64,000 nt of DNA from Saccharina japonica (GCA_008828725.1 MEHQ01002268.1:186001-250000), one strand, 5' to 3'; counted from the stretch's first letter, positions 1-10,960 are shown. Translations and numbers: made by a program. The notes: generated from the letters alone by a model not told the origin.

Positions 1-1064
1 CCCTTCCGCCGTGACGCGGTGGCCCAAAAACTTCACTACTTTTACCCCCAAGTGTGCTTTCTTTGGGGCCAGTTTCAAACTAAAACTGGTGAGCCGGTCA
101 AAAACAATTTCTTTAGATCGCTGACGTGTTCGCAGCCGTTTTTCGAAAAGCAAACGATGTCGTCGATAAAGAGGCGCACCCGTTCGAGACCCTCGCACAC
201 TCGTAACATGATCGACTGGAACCACCCGGGGCTCGATGCCAGTCCCATCGGCATCACAGTCCACTCCCAATTTCCAGATTGTGTGCATGCTGCCGTCAGC
301 GGAATGGAATCCTCGTGAATTGAACACTGGAAAAATCCGCTCACTAAATCCATCGTACGGAACACGTGCCCCCCCCCCAGGTCTGCGAGTAGATTGCCGA
401 TTGTTGGCAGCGGCAAAACCGGTATAACCGACCGCTCGTTGACTCGTTTTTAGTTACATGTTATCCGCATTCGGCCATCTGACTTCGCGATCACTACTAA
501 CGGGCTCGACCAATTGGAGTAGGATCGGCGCAGTATCCCAGCTAACACGAGTTCGTCAATTTCTGTTTGTACTTTTGCCGCCAACACTGGGGAGTGACGG
601 TACGGTCGTTGTTTTACCGGACGTGCATCGCTCTTGAGAATAATGCGGAAGGGGTCAACCGTGACGTGCCCCAAGTCTGTACTATGATGTGAAAAACGGT
701 GTTCATACTTAAACAGCAAGTCCCCGAGTGCGTCAAGATCTGCGGCCGTCCACAACACTTTCTCGAAATCAATTTTTATCTCGTGTAGGTGCGGAGGCAT
801 ACGCTTCCATAATTTTCTGAAAGCCAAACGTTGATGATCACCCAAACTCGACAAAACGTCTTCCGGGGGCTCACGGGGGGGGTTGTTTTCTCGCGCTGAT
901 ATCGGAAAACCCGCGTCATGGGAGGTCGGGGCTAAGTGTGCTTTCGACAGGTCACTTTGTACTAGAGGTGCGCCTCCTACGCCAAGTTTCATATCAGGTT
1001 GCATCAAAAAGACCTCATGGCTTGCGCGTTCGAGAGGAATCTCTGACACCTCGGTTTCTACCAC
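1..1064 (-). pseudogene. Ty3/gypsy reverse transcriptase, nonsense and frameshift mutated, partial
   Basis: The translation from 1064 shows the conserved run into the RT domain: DLGHVTVDPF, PVKQRPYRHSP, EIDELVLAGILRRSYSNWSS, PLVVIAKSDGRMRITCN. A TAA at 450-452 then replaces the expected aromatic residue of the CNYK-type motif. The same frame resumes at 449 with LPLPTIGNLL, GHVFRTMDLVSGF, and the catalytic box FIDDIVCFS (YXDD family). Near position 105-110 the frame shifts by one base. In the new frame the thumb motif FDRLTSFSLKLAPKK and FLGHRVTAEG continue to the window edge. Domain order and motifs are those of Ty3/gypsy RT. At least two inactivating lesions are present. The N-terminal 60% of 450-1064 is the protease-RT linker. 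Confidence 0.9.
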
Positions 1065-1089
1065 GGCTTCACTGGGTGACCACCCTCAT

Positions 1090-1690
1090 TTAAAATCGTA
1101 TATAATAACTGCCTTCGGTCGCTGCCGCGCCATCTGTGTTTGTGACACTGACTGCTACCCACGATATCGCGTCTGGGATGTGGCCTCGCTTCCCGGAAGA
1201 CCGAGCGATGACGGCCCCTCCGTGGCTCGGCTCAACAAAACTAACCGCATTATTCACCCAGGTCGAATATCGCTCGTCACTCGCGGCGGCGCTACGTTCA
1301 GGTACGGTGAAAGTGACCACCGTTTCGGAATAATTAATATCGACGTATTTGCGAACCGGGAATTCTGCCCCAGCCGTCCCGTCCCAGTAAGATCGTGGGA
1401 GTCATTGCCTCGTCCGGTACGACGTGTGCGTGAACGGCTAAATACTATCGGTGGTCGGTCGTAACGTGGAGCTACTCCACAATCTCCACTCATTTGCACG
1501 TTCAACCTTACTCTACTGGCCATTATCAGAAGTGGTACACCGTGAAAGCCCCCCCATTTATTTTCTGGTGTGATCGTCAACCCATCCCGCGATGCCGCCC
1601 ACACGCAATCATACGCTCCCATACCGCGTTTTGGAGGAAGGTGGCCGGGCTGCCGGTGTCTAGGAGAACCGTGCAGGCGGGTTTTGGATG
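1090..1690 (-). pseudogene. Retropepsin (aspartic protease) of the Ty3 element, frameshifted
   Basis: Reverse-complement translation at about 1631-1680 reads CTVLLDTGSPATFL. It contains the catalytic DTG(S) triplet of retropepsins in its usual hydrophobic context. The frame closes soon after (stop near 1580). The neighbouring frame (1622 to 1254) then carries a compatible continuation, HGVPLLIMASRVRLNVQMSG, so at least one frameshift lies inside the domain. 1320-1090 encodes a linker (WVNNAVSF region) that leads to the RT ORF in another frame. The family processes Gag-Pol in virus-like particles; this copy could not be functional. Confidence 0.75.
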
Positions 1691-1820
1691 AAGGTGGCCT
1701 TGGCTCCCCCGAAGACGCGCGCTCGGGTCGTGTGGTGTCTCCGATCGAGCGTCACTTCTCCTCCCACGACCCTAGTGAACTCCGGCAGGTAGTCGGCTCG
1801 TTCCCCCTTCGCGAGACGTG

Positions 1821-2756
1821 TCAGGCGCGGGGGAAAGGGGGCGGGGAACACGGTGGGATCAATGGGGTTCGTGGAGTCAAGGGCGTGTATGCGACCGGGC
1901 GCCCCCGGCGCACGCGAAAATTTTCCCCTCCCACCTCGACCACTACTACAACTTTGCAGCAGCGATTAAAAACAACAAAACCGCTAATTAATACCCGTTT
2001 CGTCATACTATTGTTACTACCGGTTAGTGTATGTACTATCACTGCCGGCGGGGATAACTCACGGGTGCTATCTCTGCCCCCCCGGGCTCTACTACTAATG
2101 GCGGGGGGCGACTCTCTTTTCAAGCGGCCAGCTGAAGCGGGCGTGCCCTTAGCCCTGCTGGCCGCGGTCAGTGACTCAGGTTTGGTATGACCCTCGACCA
2201 ACGCACCCAACGGTATGTCGTTGCTTCGGGCTCGCGTATTTGTCGGCAGCTTACACCGAGTCAGTACGCGGCTCGCACGGCCAAGCTCGTCCGCTACTCT
2301 ACCTATATCAGTAACGGTGCTTGTGCAAAGCGGCGGTGCAACCGTGGAAACGCTCGATCGGCCGGTGGGGGGATTACTTCCGCGCAACACAGAGGGGCGA
2401 CAACTAACCACACCCCCACTCTTACCGCTCGTAGGCAGATCGTATCCTGCCTCTAGACTGGGGCCCACGTCGTGCTCCGCGGATCCTGTCGAAGACTTTC
2501 TCGCATCTTGTGATGCCAGGAGGGCCTCCCCTCCATTCTCCAACGACATGCTTCCGGCGAAAGTTGATGCGTCCCTGGCCCCTGATGCCAAACTCGCTGC
2601 GGCTATGACTGACGACAGCGACATGAAAGACACGTCCACACACGCTGACCCTCTCCCCCCCCTCCACGCCCACCCCGGCGTACCACCCTGGTGCGTGGGG
2701 GAACCGTTTTGCCGCGCTTGCCATGCCCTCGGATTCCGCCCCCCCTCGCCCCTCAT
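1821..2756 (-). CDS. Gag-Pol linker ORF of the Ty3 element (311 codons open)
   Basis: This is a long open frame upstream of the protease on the same strand. I recognise no domain, but it is real coding sequence. The segment around residues 75-165 (EALLASQDARKSSTG, AGYDLPTSGKSGGVVS, LRGSN) aligns colinearly with a plus-strand ORF at 33038-33277 (KSLSALQDGRNISTG, AGYHLPKLGKSGSVVS, LHGSN). A later part (TPASAGRL, SSRARGG, RELSPPAVIVHTLTG) aligns with 33382-33600 (SPASPNLV, SSTARGYG, REFSVPAVVVQPLTV). Protein similarity between two fragments is the evidence for the frame. Start unknown; the ATG at 2756 is only the first available. Confidence 0.6.
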   Translation of the reverse strand: MRGEGGRNPRAWQARQNGSPTHQGGTPGWAWRGGRGSACVDVSFMSLSSVIAAASLASGARDASTFAGSMSLENGGEALLASQDARKSSTGSAEHDVGPSLEAGYDLPTSGKSGGVVSCRPSVLRGSNPPTGRSSVSTVAPPLCTSTVTDIGRVADELGRASRVLTRCKLPTNTRARSNDIPLGALVEGHTKPESLTAASRAKGTPASAGRLKRESPPAISSRARGGRDSTRELSPPAVIVHTLTGSNNSMTKRVLISGFVVFNRCCKVVVVVEVGGENFRVRRGRPVAYTPLTPRTPLIPPCSPPPFPRA

Positions 2757-3616
2757 CGTCTGGCCCTCCCCAGGGTAAGCTCCCGGCTCCCGAACTCGAG
2801 TCGGTGGCTCCTGCGTCTCTGGAGCTGGCTAGTGCCGGGTCGCCAGCCACGGCGCCCCCCGTGCCGGCCGCCGTGGTCTATGCCGCCGCTCTCCCGCGGG
2901 CCGCGGGAGGTGCCAGTTCCGCCGTGGCCAGCCCGAGCCCGGCCAGGAGGCCCCGGTGGAAAGGGAAGACGCCGCCAAGGCCGCCACCGCCAAGGGTCTT
3001 CTGCGGAAGGACGAAGCACGTGCGGTCATGGAGCGTACCCGCGCCGCGGCGACGGCGAGCGCGGCGCTCTTAGACAGGCGCCGGCGGGAGCACACCCAGG
3101 CGGTATTTGACAAGGACGCGGCTGTCGGCGAGGCCGAGCTGGGACTTGCCCACGGCGAGCTGGACCTCCAGGTGGCCGAACATAAATTCGTGACATCGAG
3201 GAACGAGTGGATGCTCCAGCAACGCGAACTGGAAGCCTCCCGGGCCGCGCGGGAGGAGGCGAAGCGCGAGCTCGTCAGGCAGGACGAGTCGGCGCCAGGG
3301 GGGGGGAGCGCTGCTGCCGAAGCGGCTGCCGCCGCCAGCGTATGACCCCGCGCACCGCATCTGCCGCGTGGTGACGGCCAGCCCACTGACGTCCGGGACG
3401 GCGGACGCCAGCGTTCCCCCTTTTACCTCCGCCTCCTCCCCGCCGCTCCCTTCTTCCTGCCATCGCCCCCCCGCCGCTGCCGCCCACGACGACCCCGCCG
3501 CCCCCAGCCGTCGCTCTCCCACCGCCTCCGGCCGCCGCCGCCCCGGCCGCGGTTCCTTCTCCTCCCGCGCCTCCGGCAGTCCCGACCCTGTATGGAGATC
3601 CTTTGCATCGGTCACT
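2723..3616 (+). CDS. Proline/alanine-rich plus coiled-coil ORF, broken into three frames
   Basis: Three overlapping plus-strand frames make one plausible protein. 2723-2940 is a Pro/Ala/Ser-rich leader. 2940-3345 is a highly charged Ala/Glu/Arg helix-former (DEARAVMERTRAAATA, HGELDLQVAEHKFV, WMLQQRELEASRAA) of coiled-coil character. 3320-3616 is a second Pro/Ser-rich tail. One-base frame changes are needed near 2940 and 3335. GC content is much higher than in the neighbours. It may be the Gag of another element or a host gene fragment; I do not recognise a family. The opposite-strand frames are only Ala-rich shadows. Confidence 0.3.
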
Positions 3617-3619
3617 TAG

Positions 3620-4190
3620 GATACTGCGTATTTCAAACAACCTTTACAGCCCAAACACAGGTTCGCACCGTTTTAGTATTTAAGCGCTGCTATGGCAATA
3701 CCTTGGAAGATCTTACCGGAAGCTAATTTAGTAGTTCTCGAAATACGTACGATCATCCCTTGTGTTGGCATGCACGCGTCCTTCATCTTGTGCTGCAGTT
3801 GAAAAAAGTAATAATAAGATAGGATTATCTTGCCCAACCTTAGAACACATCGACCTGGGACGAATACAACAACCCATAAAAACCTACATAATAATGATCA
3901 CCCACGGAAAACCCCAACCCTAAATATATGGATCTTGTTGGTGCTCTATGGACAGCCGGTATTATTGTAAATCAAGATCATACCGTACATCGTACGTACG
4001 AAACGAAACTGTTTACGGGTCCTTTCTTTCGAATACATGTAACACGACGAATCTATGTCTTCCTTCGGTCCTAAAAAACACACTACGTCTTGAACTTATG
4101 GGAACGATAAAATACCCTTTGCAAGGCAAAAGACAAGCCTGAAATGTTCCCAAGCATTAAACGATAGTCCCCTCAAATGGGTAAACGGCG
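3620..4190. other. Intergenic, nothing recognised
   Basis: AT-richer unique sequence. No ORF with family resemblance, no tRNA, no obvious repeat. Confidence 0.5.
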
Positions 4191-5558
4191 TAATGCATGG
4201 AGTACCCATTCGCATACCAGATATAGCCCATAGCTTAGCGATGGACCGGACATGCACACTGGATAGACTGCCGTTTACGATGCACTGGCAGCGCATTTGT
4301 GATCCGTGGATCATGTATGGGTTACGGTTGTGTTGATCATGGGGTACCCATGGATGGCCTTCAAATAAAACATGGATAGCTAAGGTAGACGACGTATACC
4401 CATGGAGTAGGGTATGGGTCATCAACGCGTTATTCCCGGCGTACCCATACACAGCTCACGGGCTACGAGCAAAATCAAATAGACGAGTTAACGATACTAC
4501 CCACCCTGATGTATTCATGACTCCATGATTATAGTGGATTCTAATTGTTTTTCAGACGTCAACCCACTGGTCGTGGGATACCCACGGCGAACCCAATGAT
4601 ATCCATGTATGGTTCACAATGAGGTGACATGGAGTTCTTGTGCATCGGCCATGGGTCTCGTTTTCATAGCCCATGGGCTACCCATGGGTCCGCGGCGCAC
4701 AGCAAAGATAGATCCAGTGACAATCTCGTTGGTTGACCATGATCCGATCATGGGATACCCATGGCTCGTCCATGCACACGTTGTTTACATGACGTGAACA
4801 GACCATGGACGCGACTATGACCGACACCATCGTTGACCCTGGCCGGGTTCGTGGCCGAGTCCGTGGTCAACCGTCGTCGGCCACAGGTAGACCATGATGT
4901 TACCCCTGGTCGTCCCTGGCCGACCACGGACCCGGACATTGTCGACCACACCCGACCGCGGACCCGGCTATGGTTGACCATGGCCGACCGTGGTCGGCCA
5001 CTATCGACCATGGATGGGAGCTTGGTCGGGCATTCTTTGTGGTGTTTTTGGCGACCATGGTGGCGTGGTATTTATTCACCCATGGGTCAAGCCGGGATAA
5101 AAAAAAAAGCATGCACGCGGCCATGACCGAAGCCTTGCACGGGCATGCATATCAATATATTGAAGTACATGGGCGACCACGGGTTTTACGAATTGACGCG
5201 CTCTTGGACCCATGAATGACTTTTGTTTTGGGGCCATCCATTCTATGACAGCCTATGCCCTTGCTCGAGCATGCACTATTATACATAGTCGTCCATGGAT
5301 TCTAACGCAAACACGTCAAACATAACCCTTACGCTAGGCCACATATAGCACGATGACCCCCATGCCCGCCCAAGGTCCCCGCCATCGCCAACCGTGGTAG
5401 ACCATGGACGACCATGGCCTGACCAACGAGCGACCATTGGCGCACATGGCCGGGTCCGTGCTCGCGTCCATGGTCGACAATTTCCGGGTGCGTGGTAGAC
5501 CATTATCGACGACGGAATAGGCCACAGACCATGCCATGGCCGACAATGGCGTCGGTCA
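4190..5558. repeat. Low-complexity tract dense in CCATGG/GACCATGG palindromes
   Basis: CCATGG, CCCATGGG, GGTACCCATGG and GACCATGGTCGAC-like words recur at 4200-4800 and again at 4800-5560 on both strands, far above chance. The short ORFs here on both strands have the same Val-Asp-His-Gly-Arg-Pro-Trp-rich composition because the word is self-complementary; they are not genes. The tract ends where the large duplication begins. Confidence 0.7.
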
Positions 5559-5689
5559 TGGTCGCGTTCATGGCCTGTCCAGCTCATGGCTCATGTAAAG
5601 GTACACGGATCGGTCGTAATTCCTCGTCGAGTCCTCTCCTGTGTACGATCTCTGCCTACGAATATCACCGTGACTAGGGAGTAACATAC

Positions 5690-6190
5690 AACACAAGCAG
5701 TATATGTAAAACGGCTGCTATACATGCCTCGTGTTTGGACAACGCGCGTTACGAAGATGGAGGCGCAAGCTTGCTAAATTGGAGGGAGAGCAAGACCTCA
5801 GTCTTAACTTCTATGAGGCCCTGAAGAACGTCAACGAAGAAATTGAGACAGAGTCGTGTGCGGATATCGTTAAATGATGATGAGTATTCTTGGGCTAACC
5901 AACGCTTCGCCTCGCGTTTTTACCATCAAATCGTCGATTTAATGGTAAAAACGCGAGGCGAAGCGTTGGTTAGCCCAGTAATACTCACCATCAGGAGCGA
6001 TATCCGCACATGACTCTGTCTCAATTTCTTCGTTGACCTTCTTGAGGGCCTCATAGAAATCAAGACTGAGGTCTTGCTCTCCCCCCAATTTAGCAAGCTT
6101 GCGCCTCCATCCCCGTAACACACTTTGTCCAGTGTCCAGACACGAGGCATGTATAGCAGCCGTTCTCTACACATATTGCCTGTGTTGTAT
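5690..6190. repeat. Head-to-head palindrome A/A' (duplicated at 13493-13993)
   Basis: Arms of about 245 bp are inverted around a centre near 5937 (TTTTTACCATCAAATCG / CGATTTAATGGTAAAAA). Each arm carries a ~45-codon open frame with protein-like composition (WRRKLAKL, EQDLSL-FYEALK, VNEEIETESCADI). It is read from both arms and again at 7094-6888. This frame may be a piece of a transposon protein; the family is not recognised. A transcript across the palindrome would fold into a long hairpin. Confidence 0.85.
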
Positions 6191-6202
6191 GTTACTTTTT
6201 TT

Positions 6203-6845
6203 AGCTAGCGTCCATCGGTGGGTAGACGGGCTGGCGCGGCTGCAAAATTGAGTGCATCATCTGCTGGCCGTGTTTCCGGACGATGTTTACGGTTACATCT
6301 AAAGGTCGGCGTTGCACGACGAACGAACATACGATTGATGAGTATAATGACTCGGGATCGTTTCGTGCTGAGACTAGGCTAAGTACCTTATGTTTGTGTT
6401 TCCCAAAGTATAACCGTCTTCGCGTTGTCATCTTCCTTGTGTGTCAGTAGTACGTATGTAATCTCGCTGTTAGAAATACACGTTACAATCACCGGGAAAA
6501 GAGTAGGCGCGGTAAAGTGGGCGGGGTAATTTACCGCGCCTACTCGTTTCCCGGTGCTTGTACCGTATATTTCTAACAGCGAGATTCCATACATGCTATC
6601 GACACACAAGGAAGATGACAACGCGAAGACGGTTATACTTTGGGAAACACAAACATAAGGTACTTAGCCTAGTCTCAGCTCAAAACGATCCCAAGTCATC
6701 ATACTCATCAATCGTATGTTCGTTCGTCGTGCAACGCCAACCTTTAGATGTAACCGTAAACACCGTCCGGAAACACGGCCAACATATGATGCGCTCAGTC
6801 TTGCAGCCGCGCCAGCCCGTTCACCCACCGATGCACGCTAAGCTC
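6203..6845. repeat. Head-to-head palindrome B/B' (duplicated at 14005-14648)
   Basis: The left arm from GCTAGCGTCCATCGGTGGGT at 6203 is inverted on the right, ending near 6842. The centre near 6515 contains a GTAGGCGCGGTAAA / TTTACCGCGCCTAC hairpin. The arms contain GTTGCACGACGAACGAACAT and a TTTCGTGCTGAGACTAGGC block that recur in other units. Confidence 0.85.
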
Positions 6846-6894
6846 AAAAGAGCTGGGGGCTACAACACCAAATATTTTCGCAGTCAGCTACGAG

Positions 6895-7640
6895 AACGAT
6901 TTGATGGTAAAAACGCGAGACGAAGCGTTGGTTAGCCCAAGATTACTCATCATCATTAGCGATATCCACACATGACTGTTACTCCCTTTCTTCGTTGACC
7001 TTCTTGGGGGCCTCATAGAAGTCAAAACTGAGGTCTTGCTCTTCCTCCAATTTAGCAAGCTTGCGCCTCCATCTGCGTAACGCACGTTATCCAAACACGA
7101 CGCAGATATATAACCCGTTTTACATATACTGCCTGTGGTGCATGTTAATTTTTTGAGCTAGCGTCCATCGGTGGGTAGACGGGCTGGCGCGGCTGCAAAA
7201 CTGAGCGCATCATCTGCTGGCCGTGTTTCCGGACGATGTTGACGGTTAAATCTGAAGGTCGGCGTTGCACGACGAACGAACATAAGCCTGGTGAGTATGA
7301 TGACTTGGGATCGTTTCGTGCTGGGACTACAGTAATAATAGACTAAGTGCCTTATGTTTTTTTCTCCCAACGTATAACCGTCTTCGCGTTGTCACCTTCC
7401 TTTTGTGTCGGTAGCACGTATGGAATCTCGCTGTTAGAAATATACGGTACAGGCGCCGGGAGACGAGTAGGTGCGGTAGAACAGCGGGAGTCGACACGCG
7501 CTACCGACACAAAAGGAAGATGACAACGCGAAGACGGCTAAAGGTTGGAAGAAAAATAACAAAATGGACTTACAGTAGCACGAACCGATCCCAAGTCATC
7601 AAGCTCATCAATCTTACGTTCGTTCATCGTGAAACGGTAG
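6895..7640. repeat. Further copies of arms A' and B with partial B' (also 14697-15440)
   Basis: 6897-7140 repeats arm A' at lower identity, including the WRRKLAKLEEEQDLS frame on the minus strand. 7150-7490 repeats arm B. 7495-7640 is a truncated inverted B. The order over the region is therefore A-A'-B-B'-A'-B-(B'). Confidence 0.75.
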
Positions 7641-8425
7641 GTTAGGAATAATACGCACAAAACCTTTTAACACGAAATATCCTGCGATTAACTGCCGTAT
7701 CAGCTCGTCCGGCCAGCCCATCACCGAAAACGTCCACGAGATAAAGTCGGAACATGGAACGGACAACAAGGAATATGTAATAACGTAAAACAACATTAAA
7801 GGGGGGAAACAAAAAAACCAGAAGGGTTTCCAGCACGCAACGACCCCAGGTCGCCTTACTGTTCTGTCTTATGTCCGGTCGTCGTGCAATGGTACTTACG
7901 CTCTTCTGAAGGGATGTAATGAACACAAACGCACACACAAAGCATGTAGTCAAACACGTATATACACGGTGTTGTTCGAATTTGACTATTCAACATTGAC
8001 GGTTACGTGTAGTTTCGGGTGATCGGCATATTCTTAGGTATTCGACTCTTGACTTCTGTGCTCGTACGTGTTGACATAAGGGGACAGTCCGTTCTGTCTC
8101 TCGTCCGTGGAAGGCCAATAATCACACCTGATTCGTACTACATCCTTTTAATCTTGACTCATCGTCCTGGAATACGAACAGGTATGCACCCTCAAATGAC
8201 CTACCGCGCCTACTCGTCTCCCGGCGCTGGTACTGCATGTGTCTAACAGCGAGAGTCGACAAGCGCTACCGACACAAAGGATAACGACACCGCGAAGACG
8301 GTTATATCATACGTTGGGAGAAAAAAGAAGAAGAAGGTACTTAGCCTTGCCCCAGCACGAAACGATCCCAAGTCTTCATACTCATCAATCTGATGTTCGT
8401 TCTTCGTGCAACGGTAGGTTGGGCG
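7640..8425. repeat. Arm C copy plus unassigned spacer
   Basis: 7700-7990 holds a single C arm (GTCCACGAGATAAAGTCG ... TCGTCGTGCAATGGTACTTA ... AACACAAACGCACACACA). 7990-8425 is spacer with a further diverged copy of the B-type block around 8205-8420 (GCGCCTACTCGTCTCCCGGC). No gene seen. Confidence 0.6.
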
Positions 8426-8560
8426 TGTACTATTACGGGCGGCCACAGCAAACACTAGTAAATAGGACCAAATGTTGTTATTAATAGTGAAAATAGGTAA
8501 GTACATTGGTTTTTGTGTGCACCGTCGGTCCTATTTACTAGTGTTTACTATGGTCCGCAA
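8425..8560. mobile_element. Palindromic MITE, family with 41034-41163 and 41928-42053
   Basis: It has CACTAGTAAATAGGACC and the inverse GGTCCTATTTACTAGTG facing each other across a ~70 bp centre, preceded by TACTATTACGGGCGGCCA. The same termini occur twice more at 41 kb. A damaged copy lies at 16240-16360 in copy B. Confidence 0.7.
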
Positions 8561-8589
8561 CTTGATACCGACAGAAGCTTCAACACTAA

Positions 8590-9200
8590 ATCTCCTGCAA
8601 TTAATTATCGTGTCAACTTGTCTGGCCGGCCCAGTGCTGAAAACGTCCACGAGATAAAGTCGAGACATGAAACGGGCAACAAGAAATACGTAATAACGTA
8701 AAAAAACACCAAGGGGGGGGAGGGGCGGGTGGACGAGAAGTGTCCTACAGTTCTTCCAGCACGCGACGATCCCAAGTCGCCTTACTGTTCTCTCTTTTGT
8801 CCGTTCGTCGTGCAATAGTACTCACGCTCTTCTGAAGGGGTGTAATGGACACACACCATAACACAGAAAACGGAGTCAAACACGTACACACACGGTATTA
8901 TACCGTATGTGTGTATAATACCGTGTGTGCACGTGTTTGACTCCGTTTTCTGTGTGAAGGTTTGTGTCCATTACACCCCTTCAGCAGAGCGTAAGTACCA
9001 TTGCACGACGAACGAACATAAGAGAGAACAGTAAGGCGACGTGGGGTCATTGCGTGCTGGAAGTTTGTTTTTCCCCCCCTTTTATGTTTTTTTTAACGGT
9101 AATACATCTTCCTTTTTGTCCGTTTCATGTGTCGACTTTATCTCGTGGACGTTTTCAGCGCTGGGCCGGCCAGACAAATTGACTCGGTAGTTAATTGAAA
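8590..9200. repeat. Palindrome C/C', first
   Basis: Arms of about 300 bp are inverted around 8903, where ACGGTATTATACCGTATGTG forms the turn. The outer ends read GGCCGGCCCAGTGCTGAAAA and its complement. Each arm includes TTCGTCGTGCAA. The short ORFs here repeat the same composition in both orientations and are not separate genes. Confidence 0.85.
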
Positions 9201-9264
9201 AATATTTAGTGTTTTGTGAAGATTTTGTGGGTATCAAGTTGTACAAGCACAACTTATCGTTGCA

Positions 9265-9830
9265 CGAAGCCCAGCGCTGAAAACGTCCACGAGATAAAGT
9301 CGACACATGAAACGGACAAGAAGGAAGATGTATTACCGTTAAAAAAAAACATAAAAGGGGGGAAACAAACAAACTTCCAGCACGCAATGACCCCAGGTCG
9401 CCTTACTGTTCTCTCTTATGTTCGTTCGTCGTGCAATGGTACTTACGCTCTGCTGAAGGGGTGTAATGGACACAAACCTTCACACAGAAAACGGAGTCAA
9501 ACACGTACACACACGGTATTATACCGTATGTGTGTATAATACCGAGTGTGTACGTGTTTGACTCCGTTTTCTGTGTGAAGGTTTGTGTCCATTACACCCC
9601 TTCAGCAGAGCGTAAGTACCATTGCACGACGAACGAACATAAGAGAGAACAGTAAGGCGACGTGGGGTCATTGCGTGCTGGAAGTTTGTTTTCCCCCCCC
9701 TTTTATGTTTTTTTTTAACGGTAATACATCTTCCTTTTTGTCCGTTTCATGTGTCGACTTTATCTCGTGGACGTTTTCAGCGCTGGGCCGGCCAGACAAA
9801 TTGACTCGGTAGTTAATTGAAAACTATTTA
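9265..9830. repeat. Palindrome C/C', second
   Basis: It is a second inverted pair of C arms (left 9265-9515, right 9525-9830), about 98% similar to the first by eye, with the same turn near 9522. The two palindromes lie in tandem. Corresponding but indel-riddled units are at 16440-17000 and 17080-17650 in copy B. Confidence 0.85.
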
Positions 9831-10119
9831 GTGTTTTGTGAAGCTTTTGTGGGTATCAAGTTGTACAAGCACAACTCACCGTTGCACGAAGAATAAACAT
9901 AAGTTTGATGAGTATGACGACTCGGGATCGTTTTGTACTGGGACTAGGCTACGTACCTTATGTTTTTTTTTCTCCCAACATGTAACAAGTCTCCGCTTTG
10001 TAATTTGTCTTTGTGTCGGAATCATGTGTCGACTCTAGCTGTAGGAAATAGATGTATGTACTGCCTGATCTAGAAGCCAAGTATCAACCTTCCCTCCTTT
10101 CATTCGGTTGCTGGCTGTC

Positions 10120-10960
10120 GTAGGGCTGTAGTTTTAGATGTTGAAGTAAAGAGCGTGAACGGGCGGGGCAGCGGGCTAGAATTCCTCGTCAAACGATAGT
10201 ACTTGACTGGTCAACTCAATCTGCATTACTTCTAAAGGAAGAAAAACCCTTCCCTTCTCCGAAGGCCCGGTTCATATCTGTCGTCTTCCCTAGCGTAAGG
10301 TTTGTGCCGTGGGTGTAAGTGTTTTAATAAGGATGTTGAAGGGGGCGGAGAGGGAGACGGTCTCATTCGGTTGCAAGAATAGCAATGCGGCCTTGTGTTT
10401 TATCACGGGTGTATCTGCCTATCCCATAGTATCTGCTTCATCTAGAAAGGGGCCATCATCCTCTTCTTATCGAATTTTCCTGGTGAAAAAGACGGTAGAA
10501 TTTCCTGTTTTTGGTGCCGGCGTAGTTTTATCTGTAGAAATAAGACCCGTAGGTTCATGTGCTCAAAGAAGTGCCTGAACAGGCGGGACATGGGTTTAGG
10601 CAAACAGTAGTACTGGGGGTGTGTATCTTGTATTACTTCGACCCGGGGCATGACCCTTGCCGTCTCCCATCTTCCCGGGCAACTCATGCCAGCTTCCTGT
10701 TTCAAGCGCTGTTGGTCGTATTGTTGAAAGGACAGCGTGCAAGGCCGGGGCAACGGGCTGACGCGGTAGCAGAGAAACGGGGCCTGTTTCTTCTGACAGT
10801 AGTAGTTGACGGTCATAGTTAACTATGGAGAGTACCTGATTCAACTACAAAGGTATCATCACCTGTTCCTTCCCCCAATTGCCTGGTAAACGCCTGTCGA
10901 CTTGCCTGTTTGTAGGGGCGTTGTTTTAGCCGTACGTAGTTTCACGTGGAAAATAAGAGC
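10120..10960. repeat. Degenerate ~200 bp tandem units (also ~17950-18800)
   Basis: Recurring blocks include GTAGTTTTA, GTTGAAGTAAAGAGCGTGAA / AGTGCCTGAACAGGCGGGA / AGCGTGCAAGGCCGGGGCAA, and CCTTCCC..GGCCCGG/TTCCCGGGCAA. They return about every 200 bp with strong divergence, giving four or so units. No coding frame persists across units. Confidence 0.5.

Larger units (their letters stand above)
1..2760 (-). mobile_element. Ty3/gypsy-type LTR retrotransposon fragment, decayed
   Basis: On the minus strand the order is gag-pol linker (2756 to 1821), retropepsin (about 1690 to 1260), then reverse transcriptase (1064 to beyond position 1). This is the pol order of Ty3/gypsy elements (protease before RT). 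RNase H and integrase would lie left of the window. Several frameshifts and one in-frame stop show that it is dead. No LTR is visible; the 5' side is replaced at about 2760 by sequence coding better on the plus strand. A second, related fragment lies at 33010-33700 on the opposite strand. Confidence 0.85.

Noticed and set aside
1821..2790. Plus-strand ORF 2215-2778 as a gene
   Set aside because: The homologous fragment at 33 kb supports the opposite strand (Ty3 linker); the plus frame is an antisense shadow.
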